Shown in pieces: positions 31,703 through 39,459 of a stretch of 44,229 nucleotides of DNA; the first letter of the stretch is position 1, and each line of letters starts with the position of its first letter. This stretch comes from RSA11 sp965652565. Lineage in GTDB: Bacteria > Actinomycetota > Thermoleophilia > Solirubrobacterales > 70-9. The notes beneath the pieces were generated by a model. The model was not told the DNA's origin and did no database searches. It saw only the letters and a program-made list of their open reading frames with translations. Location: assembly GCA_965652565.1 (NCBI GenBank), contig CBFGWL010000014.1:1-44229 (forward strand), read 5' to 3'. The position numbers were made by a program, and so were the translations under genes.

Positions 31703-32424
31703 GCGTCGCCGCGATCGAGGGCGAGCTCGACGCGCTCGCGGATCCCGAGCGCGCAGCGCACTCACAGCGATTCTTCCGCACGGAACCGGGCGGCTACGGC
31801 GAGGGCGATCGTTTCCTCGGCATCCCGGTGCCGGAGCAGCGCCGCGTAGCCCGCCGCCATCGGGACGCGTCGCTCGCGGACTGCGAGCGCCTGCTCCAAA
31901 GCCCGATCCACGAGCATCGCTTCGTCGCGCTCGCGATCCTCGTCGAGCGCTTCCGGCGCGCCGATGCCGCCGAGCGCGAGGCGATCGCCGACCTCTATCT
32001 CGCCCGGCGCGACCGCGTGAACAACTGGGATCTGGTCGACGCGTCGGCCGAGCACCTCTTGCCCGAGCGCGCGGCGGCCGAGCCGGAACTCCTCGACGGG
32101 CTCGCCGCATCGCCGTCGGTGTGGGATCGCCGCATCGCGATGCTCACCACCTTCGCCTACATCAAGACGGGGGAGGCGGGGCCGACCCTGCGGCTCGCCG
32201 AGCGGTTGCTGCACGACGAGCACGACCTCATCCACAAGGCGGTCGGCTGGATGCTGCGCGAGGTGGGCAAGCGCGTCGACGGCGACCTGCTGCGCGGCTT
32301 TCTGGACCGCCACGCCGCCGAGATGCCGCGCACCATGCTGCGCTACGCCGTGGAGCGCCTGCCGGACCACGAGCGCAGGCGCTACTTGGGGGCGCGGGCG
32401 AACGCGGCGGGGGCCGCGGGGTGA
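31699..32424 (+). CDS. DNA alkylation repair protein, AlkD-like, 241 aa
   Basis: HEAT-like repeat DNA glycosylase family (AlkD/AlkC group) removing alkylated bases. Helical repeats run the whole length. The AlkD active-site stretch VNNWDLVDASAEHL, with its catalytic Asp, and the downstream SVWDRRIAMLTTFAYIKTGE are conserved, as is DEHDLIHKAVGWMLREVGKR. The start is GTG at 31699 overlapping the cysM stop (GTGA); GTG at 31696 is equally possible. The stop overlaps the next gene in the same way, so cysM, this gene and the next are one operon. Confidence 0.9.
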   Translation: MSVAAIEGELDALADPERAAHSQRFFRTEPGGYGEGDRFLGIPVPEQRRVARRHRDASLADCERLLQSPIHEHRFVALAILVERFRRADAAEREAIADLYLARRDRVNNWDLVDASAEHLLPERAAAEPELLDGLAASPSVWDRRIAMLTTFAYIKTGEAGPTLRLAERLLHDEHDLIHKAVGWMLREVGKRVDGDLLRGFLDRHAAEMPRTMLRYAVERLPDHERRRYLGARANAAGAAG

Positions 32425-33224
32425 CCGACGCAGCCGTCCTCGAGCGGGTGGCCGCGCGCGTGCGCGAGCTGGCGGCGGACTACGAGCCGCCGGACTTCGC
32501 GCACGTACCCGACCCGGACGCGGCGATCTTCCTCTGCGCAGTCGACCACAAGACCGGCTATGAGCGGGCGCACCGCCTGGAGGGCGAGGGGCCGTACTCG
32601 GGGAGCGAGCTGATGTGGCTCGCGGGTCTGCGCGCTGCGCGCTTGGAGCCCGGTCTGCTCACGGCCCGCCGCCTGCGGGACGTGCGCGCGAGCGAGGTGG
32701 CCCGCTGGTTCTACGTGGAGGACGAGACCGTCGCCGATCCGGAGCGGCGCGCTGCCCTATGGCGCGATCTCGCGCGCGGCCTGCTGCGCGACTACGGCGG
32801 CTCCGCCGGGGCGGTGCTGCGGGCCTGCGGCGGGCGGCTGCGCGGCGCGGATGGCCTGGTGACCGCGCTCGCGCGCTACGAGGCCTACTCCGACCCGATC
32901 GGCAAGAAGGCGTTTCTGTTCGCGAAGATCGCCGAACGCCGCGGCTGGCTGGAGGTGACCGACCCCGAGAATTGGGAGGTGGCGGCTGACAACGTGCTGA
33001 TGCGCCTCGCGCTGCGCAGCGGCCTGGTCGAGCCCGGGCCGCTCGAGGAGGTGCGGCCCGCGACGCGCGCGGCGCTCAAGGAGCTGGCCGCGGTCGCCGG
33101 CCTAAGCCCGCCGATGCTCGACGACATGCTCTGGGAGCTCGGCCGGGAGGACGCTGACCTGCTCGGCACCGACGCGGGCGATCTGCGCGAGCCCCCGCGC
33201 GACCCCGCCTCCGCCTGGTACTGA
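32421..33224 (+). CDS. uncharacterised helical protein, 267 aa
   Basis: No confident family. Mostly helical and soluble. Distinctive stretches are PPDFAHVPDPDAAIFLCAVDHKTGY, EGEGPYSGSELMWLAGLRAARLEPG, RYEAYSDPIGKKAFLFAKIAERRGW and a later WEVAADNVLMRLALRSGLVEPG. The pattern of an early Ala-rich helix, a KKAFLF helix and a final Asp-containing helix loosely recalls helix-hairpin-helix DNA glycosylases or the queuosine-salvage (DUF2419) fold; neither is proven. The start is GTG at 32421, overlapping the AlkD-like gene by 4 bases, so a DNA or nucleoside repair task is a fair inference from context. Confidence 0.8.
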   Translation: MTDAAVLERVAARVRELAADYEPPDFAHVPDPDAAIFLCAVDHKTGYERAHRLEGEGPYSGSELMWLAGLRAARLEPGLLTARRLRDVRASEVARWFYVEDETVADPERRAALWRDLARGLLRDYGGSAGAVLRACGGRLRGADGLVTALARYEAYSDPIGKKAFLFAKIAERRGWLEVTDPENWEVAADNVLMRLALRSGLVEPGPLEEVRPATRAALKELAAVAGLSPPMLDDMLWELGREDADLLGTDAGDLREPPRDPASAWY

Positions 33225-33250
33225 GGGCGCCTTTTCGCGTGCGCATCGAA

Positions 33251-33256
33251 TAGCCT
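33251..33256 (+). promoter_or_regulatory. -10 box, leaderless promoter of the mec gene
   Basis: TAGCCT, 7 bases, then GTG at 33264. This points to 33264 rather than the in-frame GTG at 33258. Confidence 0.5.
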
Positions 33257-33263
33257 CGTGCGC

Positions 33264-33662
33264 GTGAGAATCGCCCGCGCACTGGTTGACGAGATCGTCG
33301 CCCACGCCCTCGAGGAAGCGCCGAACGAGTGCTGCGGAATGATCGCGGGACGCGACGGCCGCGCCACCGAGGTCTTCCGCGCGCGCAACGAGATGGCGAG
33401 CCCGCTCGCCTACTCCGTCCACCCGCAGGATCTCTTCCGGATCACGCAGGAGATCGAGGAGCGCGGGGAGGAGCTCGCCGCGATCTACCACTCACACACC
33501 AAGAGCGCGCCGGAGCCGTCGCAGACCGACATCAACCTGGCGGCGAACTGGCCCGATCCGCTCTATCTGATCTGCTCGATCGCCGACCGTGACGCGCCCG
33601 AGCTGCGTGCCTGGGCGATTCGCGACGGCTCGGTGACCGAGGTCGACCTCGAGGTCGAATGA
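33264..33662 (+). CDS. mec: JAMM/MPN+ metallopeptidase, Mec (CysO-cysteine peptidase) type, 132 aa
   Basis: Zinc peptidase releasing cysteine from the CysO-cysteine adduct. The JAMM set is complete: Glu22 in PNECCG, His76 and His78 in YHSHT, Ser86 and Asp89 in SQTD, with the canonical seven residues between HSH and SxxD. It aligns with M. tuberculosis Mec+ (YHSHT..., then LYLICSIADRDAPELRAW, DGSVTEVDLEV). The same enzyme, or a related activity, would also have to remove the extra Arg of CysO. GTG at 33264 is favoured by -10 spacing; 33258 adds two residues. The next gene starts within one base of its stop. Confidence 0.92.
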   Translation: MRIARALVDEIVAHALEEAPNECCGMIAGRDGRATEVFRARNEMASPLAYSVHPQDLFRITQEIEERGEELAAIYHSHTKSAPEPSQTDINLAANWPDPLYLICSIADRDAPELRAWAIRDGSVTEVDLEVE

Positions 33663-34025
33663 GTGGCGCCGCCCGCGCCACCCGGGGGCGGACGCCTCGT
33701 CAAGGTCGCGTGGGCAGCCAACCAGGCCGAGGCTGAGCTGATCGAAGGGATCCTGCGCGAGGAGGGGATCCCGTCCGTGGAGCGCCGTACCCGCGGCTTC
33801 GACGTTCCCGACTTCCTCGCGGCGGGACCGCGCGACATCCTGGTGCCGGAGGAGGCCGCGGAGGCGGCGCGAGAGCTCCTCCACGGCTCGCCCGTGCGAG
33901 GCACGACCCACATCCCCGAGCCGGCCGACGGTGGCGTCGCGCCCGCCGCGTTCGCGCGCGGCTTCGTGATCGCGGTCGCGCTGGCGGTGTTGGTCGTCCT
34001 GGCGCTCTACCTACTGGCGACCTGA
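33663..34025 (+). CDS. DUF2007-domain membrane-tailed protein, 120 aa
   Basis: The DUF2007 domain (about residues 11-75: VKVAWAANQAEAELIEGILREEG, given in parts as VKVAWAANQAEAEL and IEGILREEGIPSV, then DILVPEEAAEAARELL) is a ferredoxin-like putative signalling or regulatory fold that resembles PII in shape. A Pro/Gly linker leads to one C-terminal membrane helix (about 98-118). GTG at 33663 follows the mec stop directly (TGAGTG), so it is co-translated with mec. Its role in cysteine metabolism is unknown. Confidence 0.8.
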   Translation: MAPPAPPGGGRLVKVAWAANQAEAELIEGILREEGIPSVERRTRGFDVPDFLAAGPRDILVPEEAAEAARELLHGSPVRGTTHIPEPADGGVAPAAFARGFVIAVALAVLVVLALYLLAT

Positions 34026-34032
34026 GCGCCCG

Positions 34033-34815
34033 CTACCAGTGCAGCTCTTCGAGCTCGTCCGGCGAGCCCGAGCGCGGCACGTCCTCGCGCAGGTACCGGC
34101 GCCACTCCTCCTCGACCTCGCGGGCGCGCGCGCCGAAGGCGATCTCAATCGCCCGGTCGGCGCCCTCGCGACGCACGCGCGAGGCGAGCAGGTGGCATGC
34201 GTCCGGGCCGCGGTGGCGCTCCAGCAGGGCGAAGATCGTGCCGCCCAAGATCACGCCGTCGCGCGCCGTCGGCGGGAACGAGGGCGCCTTGCCCGTCCGC
34301 ATGCGCGTCTGGACCGCCGCGCGGAAGAGCGGCACCTGCCCCGCGAAGTACTGGGACGCGCCCTCGACGAGCCACGCCCACCGCAGATAGCGGGCGAAGC
34401 GCCGCGGGCCCCACGGCGGCGGCAGGCTCGGGTTGTTCGCCCCGATCACGATCTGCGCGTAGAGGCGCTCGGCGGTTCCGCGCAGCGCGGCCAGCGAATC
34501 CTCGCCGGCGGCGCGCCGGTCGAGGTAGTCGTCGTTGAGCACGTGCAGCTCGTTGGCCATCGCCCAGCCGGCCAGATAGCGCCGGCCGGCGGGTGCGGTG
34601 GCGAGCCGCGCCGCGGGCAGGAACGGGTGCGCTGCGGCGAGCCACGCGGGCGTGGGGTGGACGACCACCGTGATGTCGCCCGGGGCCTCGTCGAAGCGGT
34701 CCTCGAGCCGGAGGCGCAGATCCTCGAGCGCGTCGAGGGTGCGCTGCGCTGACTCCTCGTCGTCCTCCTCATGACGCGCGGTGAAGCTCAGCGATTCCGT
34801 CTCGACCCAGGTCAC
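34033..34815 (-). CDS. peptidase-MA-like (gluzincin-fold) protein without HExxH, 260 aa
   Basis: The middle and C-terminal parts look like the MA-like/basic secretory metallopeptidase fold: ITVVVHPTPAWLAAAHPF, WLVEGASQYFAGQVPLF, ILGGTIFALLERHRG, GARAREVEEEWRRYLRED. The helix that should carry HExxH reads RLYAQIVIGANN, so both His ligands and the catalytic Glu are missing while the later Glu of WLVEGAS is kept. It is thus probably not a protease. No signal peptide. GTG at 34815 lies 7 bases after a TAGGCT -10 box. It converges on the DUF2007 gene. Confidence 0.75.
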   Translation of the reverse strand: MTWVETESLSFTARHEEDDEESAQRTLDALEDLRLRLEDRFDEAPGDITVVVHPTPAWLAAAHPFLPAARLATAPAGRRYLAGWAMANELHVLNDDYLDRRAAGEDSLAALRGTAERLYAQIVIGANNPSLPPPWGPRRFARYLRWAWLVEGASQYFAGQVPLFRAAVQTRMRTGKAPSFPPTARDGVILGGTIFALLERHRGPDACHLLASRVRREGADRAIEIAFGARAREVEEEWRRYLREDVPRSGSPDELEELHW

Positions 34816-34822
34816 AGACGCA

Positions 34823-34828
34823 AGCCTA
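34823..34828 (-). promoter_or_regulatory. -10 box, leaderless promoter of the MA-like gene
   Basis: TAGGCT on the minus strand, 7 bases before the GTG at 34815. Confidence 0.45.
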
Positions 34829-34857
34829 GTGCTGCCCTCGCGGTTGTAGTTCGGCGT

Positions 34858-37629
34858 CTAGCGGTGGTCCTGGGCCTCGACGACCTGCTGGAAGGTCGGC
34901 CGGTTGACCCAGTGGATCGGCGGCTGCCCGATCGCGCCGACCACGGTGTGGCGGATCGCATCGTGGCACCACTGCGCGCTGCCCTCGGAGCACTTGCCGC
35001 CGGGGTAGAGGTCCCGCGGCTTCATGTTGCGCAGCGCGCCGGCGAGCGACTTGCGCAGCGCCTTGCGGCACGCGTTGCGCCGGCCGTCGCCGCAGTAGGT
35101 GCGCGAGTACGCGCCCTCGACCGAGCGGCCCAGCAGTGTGCGGAGATCCTTCTGGACCTGGCTGTACCAGCCGCTCCCGAAGGCCGAGCCGCTGGCGCCC
35201 GGTGCGTCGTGCAGCCCGAGGGCCGCGCGCAGCCGATCCCAAAGCGCTCCGCCGAGCGCGGGGCGGAACTGGGCGCGCACGAGGCGCGGCCACCAGGCGT
35301 CGATGATCCGGATCGCCTTCGCACGCGAGTACAGCCCGTCGCGGTTGCCGTCGCGGCGGTGGGCGCCGGCCTTGCGCCACGCCATCAGCTGCTTGACGGC
35401 CTTGCGCTGGGCGCGCCCGAGCGGCTTCTTGCCGCCGCGCAGGGCCTTCAGCACGACCCCGAGGACGTGCGAGCCGCGCAGATCGACGGTCGCGGCGTCG
35501 TTCATGATCCCGGTCAGCTCGGCGAGCGAGAGTTTCTCGTCGCCCGCGATCCCCGCCTCGATGCGGTCGTCGAGCGGCAGCACGCGGTGGACGGGGCCGT
35601 AATAGAAGGTGTCGTCGGGTGCCCGGTACTCGGGCGCCTGCTTGTTGTTCCAGCTCGTCAGGTACGGCTGGTTGATCACCTGCGGGCGGGCCGATGCGGG
35701 CTCACGCTCGAACGTGAAGTCGTCCGGGTCGAAGCCTTCCCAGAGGAACTGCGGCTGGCCCAGGATCGGCAGGTTCGCGTCGGTGTTCTCCGCACGCACG
35801 GGGTTCGCGCCCGAGTTGAAGTACGCGATGTCCTCGTTGTCGGCGTAGAACCAGTTGAACGTGTAGTCGATCTTGCTGGCGGCCGCCTGGAAGTCCTCGG
35901 CGCTCGCCACGCGACCGGGGTCGTTGAAATCGGCGAACCCGATCGCCGAGTCCGCCTCGTGGAAGTAGGTCGCGCGCAGCTCGGTGAACGCCACCGGCTT
36001 ACCGTCCACGCGGCCGCGGTGGGTCACGATGCCGAGCTTCGTGCGCAGCGCGCGCAGCGTCTCCGAGCCGGCCGGCGTCGAGTCGGCCTGGTTCGGCGTC
36101 CAGCTGTTCTCGCGCTCCAGCACCTCGAACGGGAGGCACTCCCCGTCGAAGAGGTAGTGGTCCGAAGCGAGCGTGGGCTCGGAGGCATCTGGTTCGCAGA
36201 GCTCGAGCGCGAACGTGTCGATGATGTCCTGTCCGGCCGAGGTGGCGGACCAGGCGTAGTCCTGGCCGCGGCCGAGCTGCACGTATAGGTTGGCGCCCGC
36301 GAACGCGGTGCCCTGTGCGTCGATCGCGGGACCCGCGGCCGACGCCGGCGCGTGGATGTCCTGCTCGATGAGCGCGCCGGGCGTGTAGTAGCTCACCTGC
36401 GGGCCCATCACGGCGATCGGCTTGCCGCTCTCCGACTCATCGGCGGAGACGAGCAGGGCGTTCGAGGCGAGTCCCTCCGAGCTCAGTAGCTCGCCGATCG
36501 CCGAGCGGCGCACGGGCACGCGCGCCGCGTCGCCCTCCGCGACCACGGGCTCGGTACGCAGCGTCCCCGGATCGGGCAGCGCCACGCCCTCGGGGTCGGC
36601 CGGGGGCTCGAGGTAGGGGAAGGGGGTGTCGTGCACGGTGGTGGGCGTCTCCGGATCCTCGGCGGAGCGGAAGTCGGCCCACACGGCGCGCCCTTCCTGC
36701 TCGCCGAAACGCTCGATCGCGGCCTCCAGGGCCTGTGCGGAGCGCATCTCGCCGCCGCCGCCCTTGCCGAAGATCCCGGCCACCAGCGAGGCGACCGAGA
36801 TCACGTCGATCTCGCGCCAGGGCTCCGGCCCGTCGGCTTGGCCGATCAGCCCGTACTCACCGGGGATCAGCGAGTCGGCCGCGAACACGGGCGGCCCCTG
36901 CCGGGCCTCCGCGATGTACTGGTTGACGCCGTCGGTGTAGTTCTGCACGTCCTCTTGGACCTGCGCGCCGTCGGCGCCGTAGAGGTCGTCCATGCGCTCG
37001 AACTGCAGCTCCAGGTCGGCGTCCGTGTAAGGCGCGCTGCGCCAGATCGAGCGGTCGGCGCCGCGGTTGGAGCCGCCGAGGAACGACGACAGCTCCGCGC
37101 GGCCGGCGTGGCGCTGCACGTCCATCGTGAACAGGCGGTCCTGCGCGGTTGCGTAGCCGATCCCGAACATCAGCGCGGCGCGGTCGGCGCCGTAGATGCG
37201 CGGCACGCCGAACGCGTCGTCGCGCACGATCGTGACGTCGTCGCAGTGCGGCGAGTTGGCCGACGGGGGCGAGACGATGTCGCAATTCGGGTTCTCGGTC
37301 TGGCTGCCGACACCGGGGGGCACGCCGAAGCTGGCGTCCTTGAAGAACTCATCGAGCTGGCCCGGGCTCACGTTCGCCCCCTCGTAGACGAGGTCGGCGT
37401 AGAGCGGCAGCTGGTCGTTGCTGTGCGGCGGGCGGGTGCCGGTTCCGATGAAGGCGAAGATGTCCTGCGCGGTGGCGAAGCCGTTCTGCCCGGGCGGCAT
37501 GACGTTGCGGAAGCCGCCGTAGTCATTCTCCTGGTAGTCGCCCGGTGGGGGCGGGGCGGCGCTCGCCGAGGTGGCAAGCCCTACCAGCGCGGCGAAAGCC
37601 ACGAACACGGCCAAGCATGTACGAGACAT
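34858..37629 (-). CDS. secreted penicillin-acylase-family Ntn hydrolase, 923 aa
   Basis: Exported amidase made as a precursor that cuts itself. Signal peptide to about residue 24 (SASAA). The alpha-chain signature DAFGVPRIYGADRAALMFGIGYATAQDRLF is seen in parts at 138-167. The autocatalytic site is LA/SNALLVS, making Ser389 the N-terminal nucleophile of the beta chain, with the downstream HAPAS, SWNNKQAPEYR and NWFYADNEDIAYFNSG conserved. Cysteine pairs suit an extracellular protein. The C-terminal 200 residues are basic. Substrates of this family are beta-lactams, acyl-homoserine lactones or lipopeptides; which is unknown. ATG at 37629 has GAGGAGG upstream; TATACT at 37695-37700 is the -10 box and the leader holds a 6-base hairpin (37647-37663). 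Confidence 0.92.
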   Translation of the reverse strand: MSRTCLAVFVAFAALVGLATSASAAPPPPGDYQENDYGGFRNVMPPGQNGFATAQDIFAFIGTGTRPPHSNDQLPLYADLVYEGANVSPGQLDEFFKDASFGVPPGVGSQTENPNCDIVSPPSANSPHCDDVTIVRDDAFGVPRIYGADRAALMFGIGYATAQDRLFTMDVQRHAGRAELSSFLGGSNRGADRSIWRSAPYTDADLELQFERMDDLYGADGAQVQEDVQNYTDGVNQYIAEARQGPPVFAADSLIPGEYGLIGQADGPEPWREIDVISVASLVAGIFGKGGGGEMRSAQALEAAIERFGEQEGRAVWADFRSAEDPETPTTVHDTPFPYLEPPADPEGVALPDPGTLRTEPVVAEGDAARVPVRRSAIGELLSSEGLASNALLVSADESESGKPIAVMGPQVSYYTPGALIEQDIHAPASAAGPAIDAQGTAFAGANLYVQLGRGQDYAWSATSAGQDIIDTFALELCEPDASEPTLASDHYLFDGECLPFEVLERENSWTPNQADSTPAGSETLRALRTKLGIVTHRGRVDGKPVAFTELRATYFHEADSAIGFADFNDPGRVASAEDFQAAASKIDYTFNWFYADNEDIAYFNSGANPVRAENTDANLPILGQPQFLWEGFDPDDFTFEREPASARPQVINQPYLTSWNNKQAPEYRAPDDTFYYGPVHRVLPLDDRIEAGIAGDEKLSLAELTGIMNDAATVDLRGSHVLGVVLKALRGGKKPLGRAQRKAVKQLMAWRKAGAHRRDGNRDGLYSRAKAIRIIDAWWPRLVRAQFRPALGGALWDRLRAALGLHDAPGASGSAFGSGWYSQVQKDLRTLLGRSVEGAYSRTYCGDGRRNACRKALRKSLAGALRNMKPRDLYPGGKCSEGSAQWCHDAIRHTVVGAIGQPPIHWVNRPTFQQVVEAQDHR

Positions 37630-37694
37630 CCCTTCCTCCTCTCTCGGGTCCCTGCCTGGGACCTCGCGCCGCCCTCCTTGGCGACCGCAGCGCG

Positions 37695-37700
37695 AGTATA
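37695..37700 (-). promoter_or_regulatory. -10 box of the acylase gene
   Basis: TATACT on the minus strand, about 65 bases before the ATG; unlike most genes here this transcript has a real leader with a Shine-Dalgarno site. Confidence 0.45.
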
Positions 37701-37719
37701 AGCGCGCGGCGGGTCGCTG

Positions 37720-38688
37720 TCAGCCTGCGGCGTGCGCGCGCTCGCGCTCGTAGTCGAGCTCGGTGCGGACACCGGCGTCGGCGAGCCTGGTGCGGGCCGC
37801 CTCGATATCGGTGGCCCCGCGGACGGCGCGCGCGAGCGGGAGCTCCGTGATTGCGCGCTCGAGGTCGAAGCAGAACGCAAGCGCAGCCAGGGGGCCCAGT
37901 TCCACGGTCCGCATCCCGCCCCGGATCTCGGTCGCACCCAGCGCGCCGCGGGCCGCGCGCGCGACCAGGCGGCTCGCTTCGGTGACCGCGACGTCGGCGG
38001 CCCGCTCGATCTCAGCGGCGATCGCGCCGCTGACGCCGAGCGTGTCGAGCCAGGCCCCGCGGCCCGCGAGGACGGCGATGCGCTCACTCACCTCGTCCGG
38101 CGTGAGCTCGCCGTCGCAGCCCGCGCCGAGGATCGCGAGAAAGCGCTGGCGGCTCGCGGGCAGGGCCTCGCCCGCGGCGATCATCACGGCATCGCACAGT
38201 GGGCTGGCGAGTCCCGGCTCGCTCCCTTCGGCGATCGCGTCGCCGCCGATGTCGACCAGGGCGATGAGATCGCAGCCGAGGTGACCGGCGACGGCGTCGA
38301 TGCCGGCCGCGGCCGCCTCGGGGCCCGCGGTCACGTCGATCAGGACGGTGGGCGCGTCCAGGAACTCCGCCAAGCGCGACTCGCAGAAGTGCACGCCCTC
38401 CGGGGTGCGCGCGCCCTCGGCGGGATCGATCAGAAGCGCTGTGTCGCCGACGCGCTTGCCGCCTTGGATCTGGGCGAGCGGCCGCGGGCCGGGGTACGGG
38501 TCGACCGCGAAGCGCTCCCACGCGACGCCGCCCAGCACGAACTCCAGCCCGCGCGCCTCGAGCTGGCGCGCGACCGCGAGCGAGCCGACGGCGTCGCCCC
38601 CGCCGCCGATGCCGAGCACGAGCGCCCGGCGAGCAGGGGCGATCAGCGGCTCAAGCGATGCGACGGCAGCGCCGGCGCGCTCGGTCAA
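37720..38688 (-). CDS. DUF1152-family protein, 322 aa
   Basis: Soluble protein of a family better known from archaea. A Gly-rich nucleotide-binding-like loop VLGIGGGGDAVGSLAVAR (about 28-45) is followed by GVAWERFAVDPYPGPRPL and TAGPEAAAAGIDAVAGHLG, LVDIGGDAIAEGSEPGLASPLCD (in parts), all DUF1152 hallmarks. The activity is unknown. The start TTG at 38688 overlaps the stop of the DUF1802 gene (TTGA), so the two are coupled and may act together. An acylase gene with its own promoter follows. Confidence 0.85.
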   Translation of the reverse strand: MTERAGAAVASLEPLIAPARRALVLGIGGGGDAVGSLAVARQLEARGLEFVLGGVAWERFAVDPYPGPRPLAQIQGGKRVGDTALLIDPAEGARTPEGVHFCESRLAEFLDAPTVLIDVTAGPEAAAAGIDAVAGHLGCDLIALVDIGGDAIAEGSEPGLASPLCDAVMIAAGEALPASRQRFLAILGAGCDGELTPDEVSERIAVLAGRGAWLDTLGVSGAIAAEIERAADVAVTEASRLVARAARGALGATEIRGGMRTVELGPLAALAFCFDLERAITELPLARAVRGATDIEAARTRLADAGVRTELDYERERAHAAG

Positions 38689-39314
38689 GCGAGGACCGGC
38701 GTGGACTCGGCGACGATCGAGCGGATCGAGTCGGCGGCGCGATCGAACTCTTCGTCGGCCATCACCGGGGTGCCCTCAAAGGGCAGATCGCGGTCGATCT
38801 CGACCCACGAGCGGCAGCCGTGGTACTCGTCGCGGACGCGCACCGTCACCGGGCGCGGAATGCGATGAACGCGCAGCAGCAGGACGTGCAGCGGGTGCCG
38901 CCGCTTCCAGCGCAGCCGCTTGAGCGCGTAGTCGGGCGTCCAGACGTGGAACGGCGAGAGGCCGTCGACGATCCGCGGGTCCTCCGTGGTCCAGTGGTCG
39001 GCAACCTCGGCCCAAGCGCGGATGCGAACGCGGTCGGGCTGGGGGATGCCGCCGTCCTGAAGCAGCGCCCGCGGCGAGGGCTCCTCGTCGGGCCACACGC
39101 CCTCCTCGAGCGCGCGGCGCAGCTCCGGATGGTGAGACTCACGGACGAGATCGTTGCGCTGGTGATCGAAAGTCGGGTAGAGGAAGAAGCGCTCGTGCTC
39201 GAGCTCAAAATGCTTGTCCTCTTCGCGGATACCGCCCTTGCGCAGTGTGATCAGCTGCTCTCCTTCGGACAGCGCGCGCACTGTGACGGCCCACTCCTTG
39301 AAGGCAATCGGCAT
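38685..39314 (-). CDS. DUF1802-family protein, 209 aa
   Basis: Cytoplasmic protein of unknown function matching DUF1802: MPIAFKEWAVTVRALSEGEQ, LITLRKGGIREEDKHFELEH, RFFLYPTFDHQRNDLV, FHVWTPDYALKRLRWKRR, YHGCRSWVEID. ATG at 39314 gives the family N-terminus; in-frame sequence further upstream has no family match. No clear ribosome binding site or -10 box was found. The 145-base gap to the kinase gene is the only place for a promoter. Coupled to the DUF1152 gene. Confidence 0.85.
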   Translation of the reverse strand: MPIAFKEWAVTVRALSEGEQLITLRKGGIREEDKHFELEHERFFLYPTFDHQRNDLVRESHHPELRRALEEGVWPDEEPSPRALLQDGGIPQPDRVRIRAWAEVADHWTTEDPRIVDGLSPFHVWTPDYALKRLRWKRRHPLHVLLLRVHRIPRPVTVRVRDEYHGCRSWVEIDRDLPFEGTPVMADEEFDRAADSIRSIVAESTPVLA

Positions 39315-39459
39315 AGGCAAAAGTTGGGGAAGTAGTCGGGGGCAAAGAACTCCGGCCCAGCGCACCGCAAACGGCGGACGAGGGTGCCGGAGGAACGCGC
39401 ATGAGAATACGCGACGGAAAGCGATTTGCCAAGTTTGTGAGTGATGTTGCGAAGCCCGA

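Noticed and set aside
37647..37663. Hairpin GGTCCC/GGGACC in the acylase leader as a riboswitch
   Set aside because: Only a single 6-base stem with a 5-base loop is present, without the conserved core of any riboswitch class I know; mentioned only in the gene entry.
36631..37701. Plus-strand open frame of 356 codons opposite the acylase gene
   Set aside because: Antisense shadow: no ribosome binding site, no recognised domain, and the acylase reading is unambiguous.
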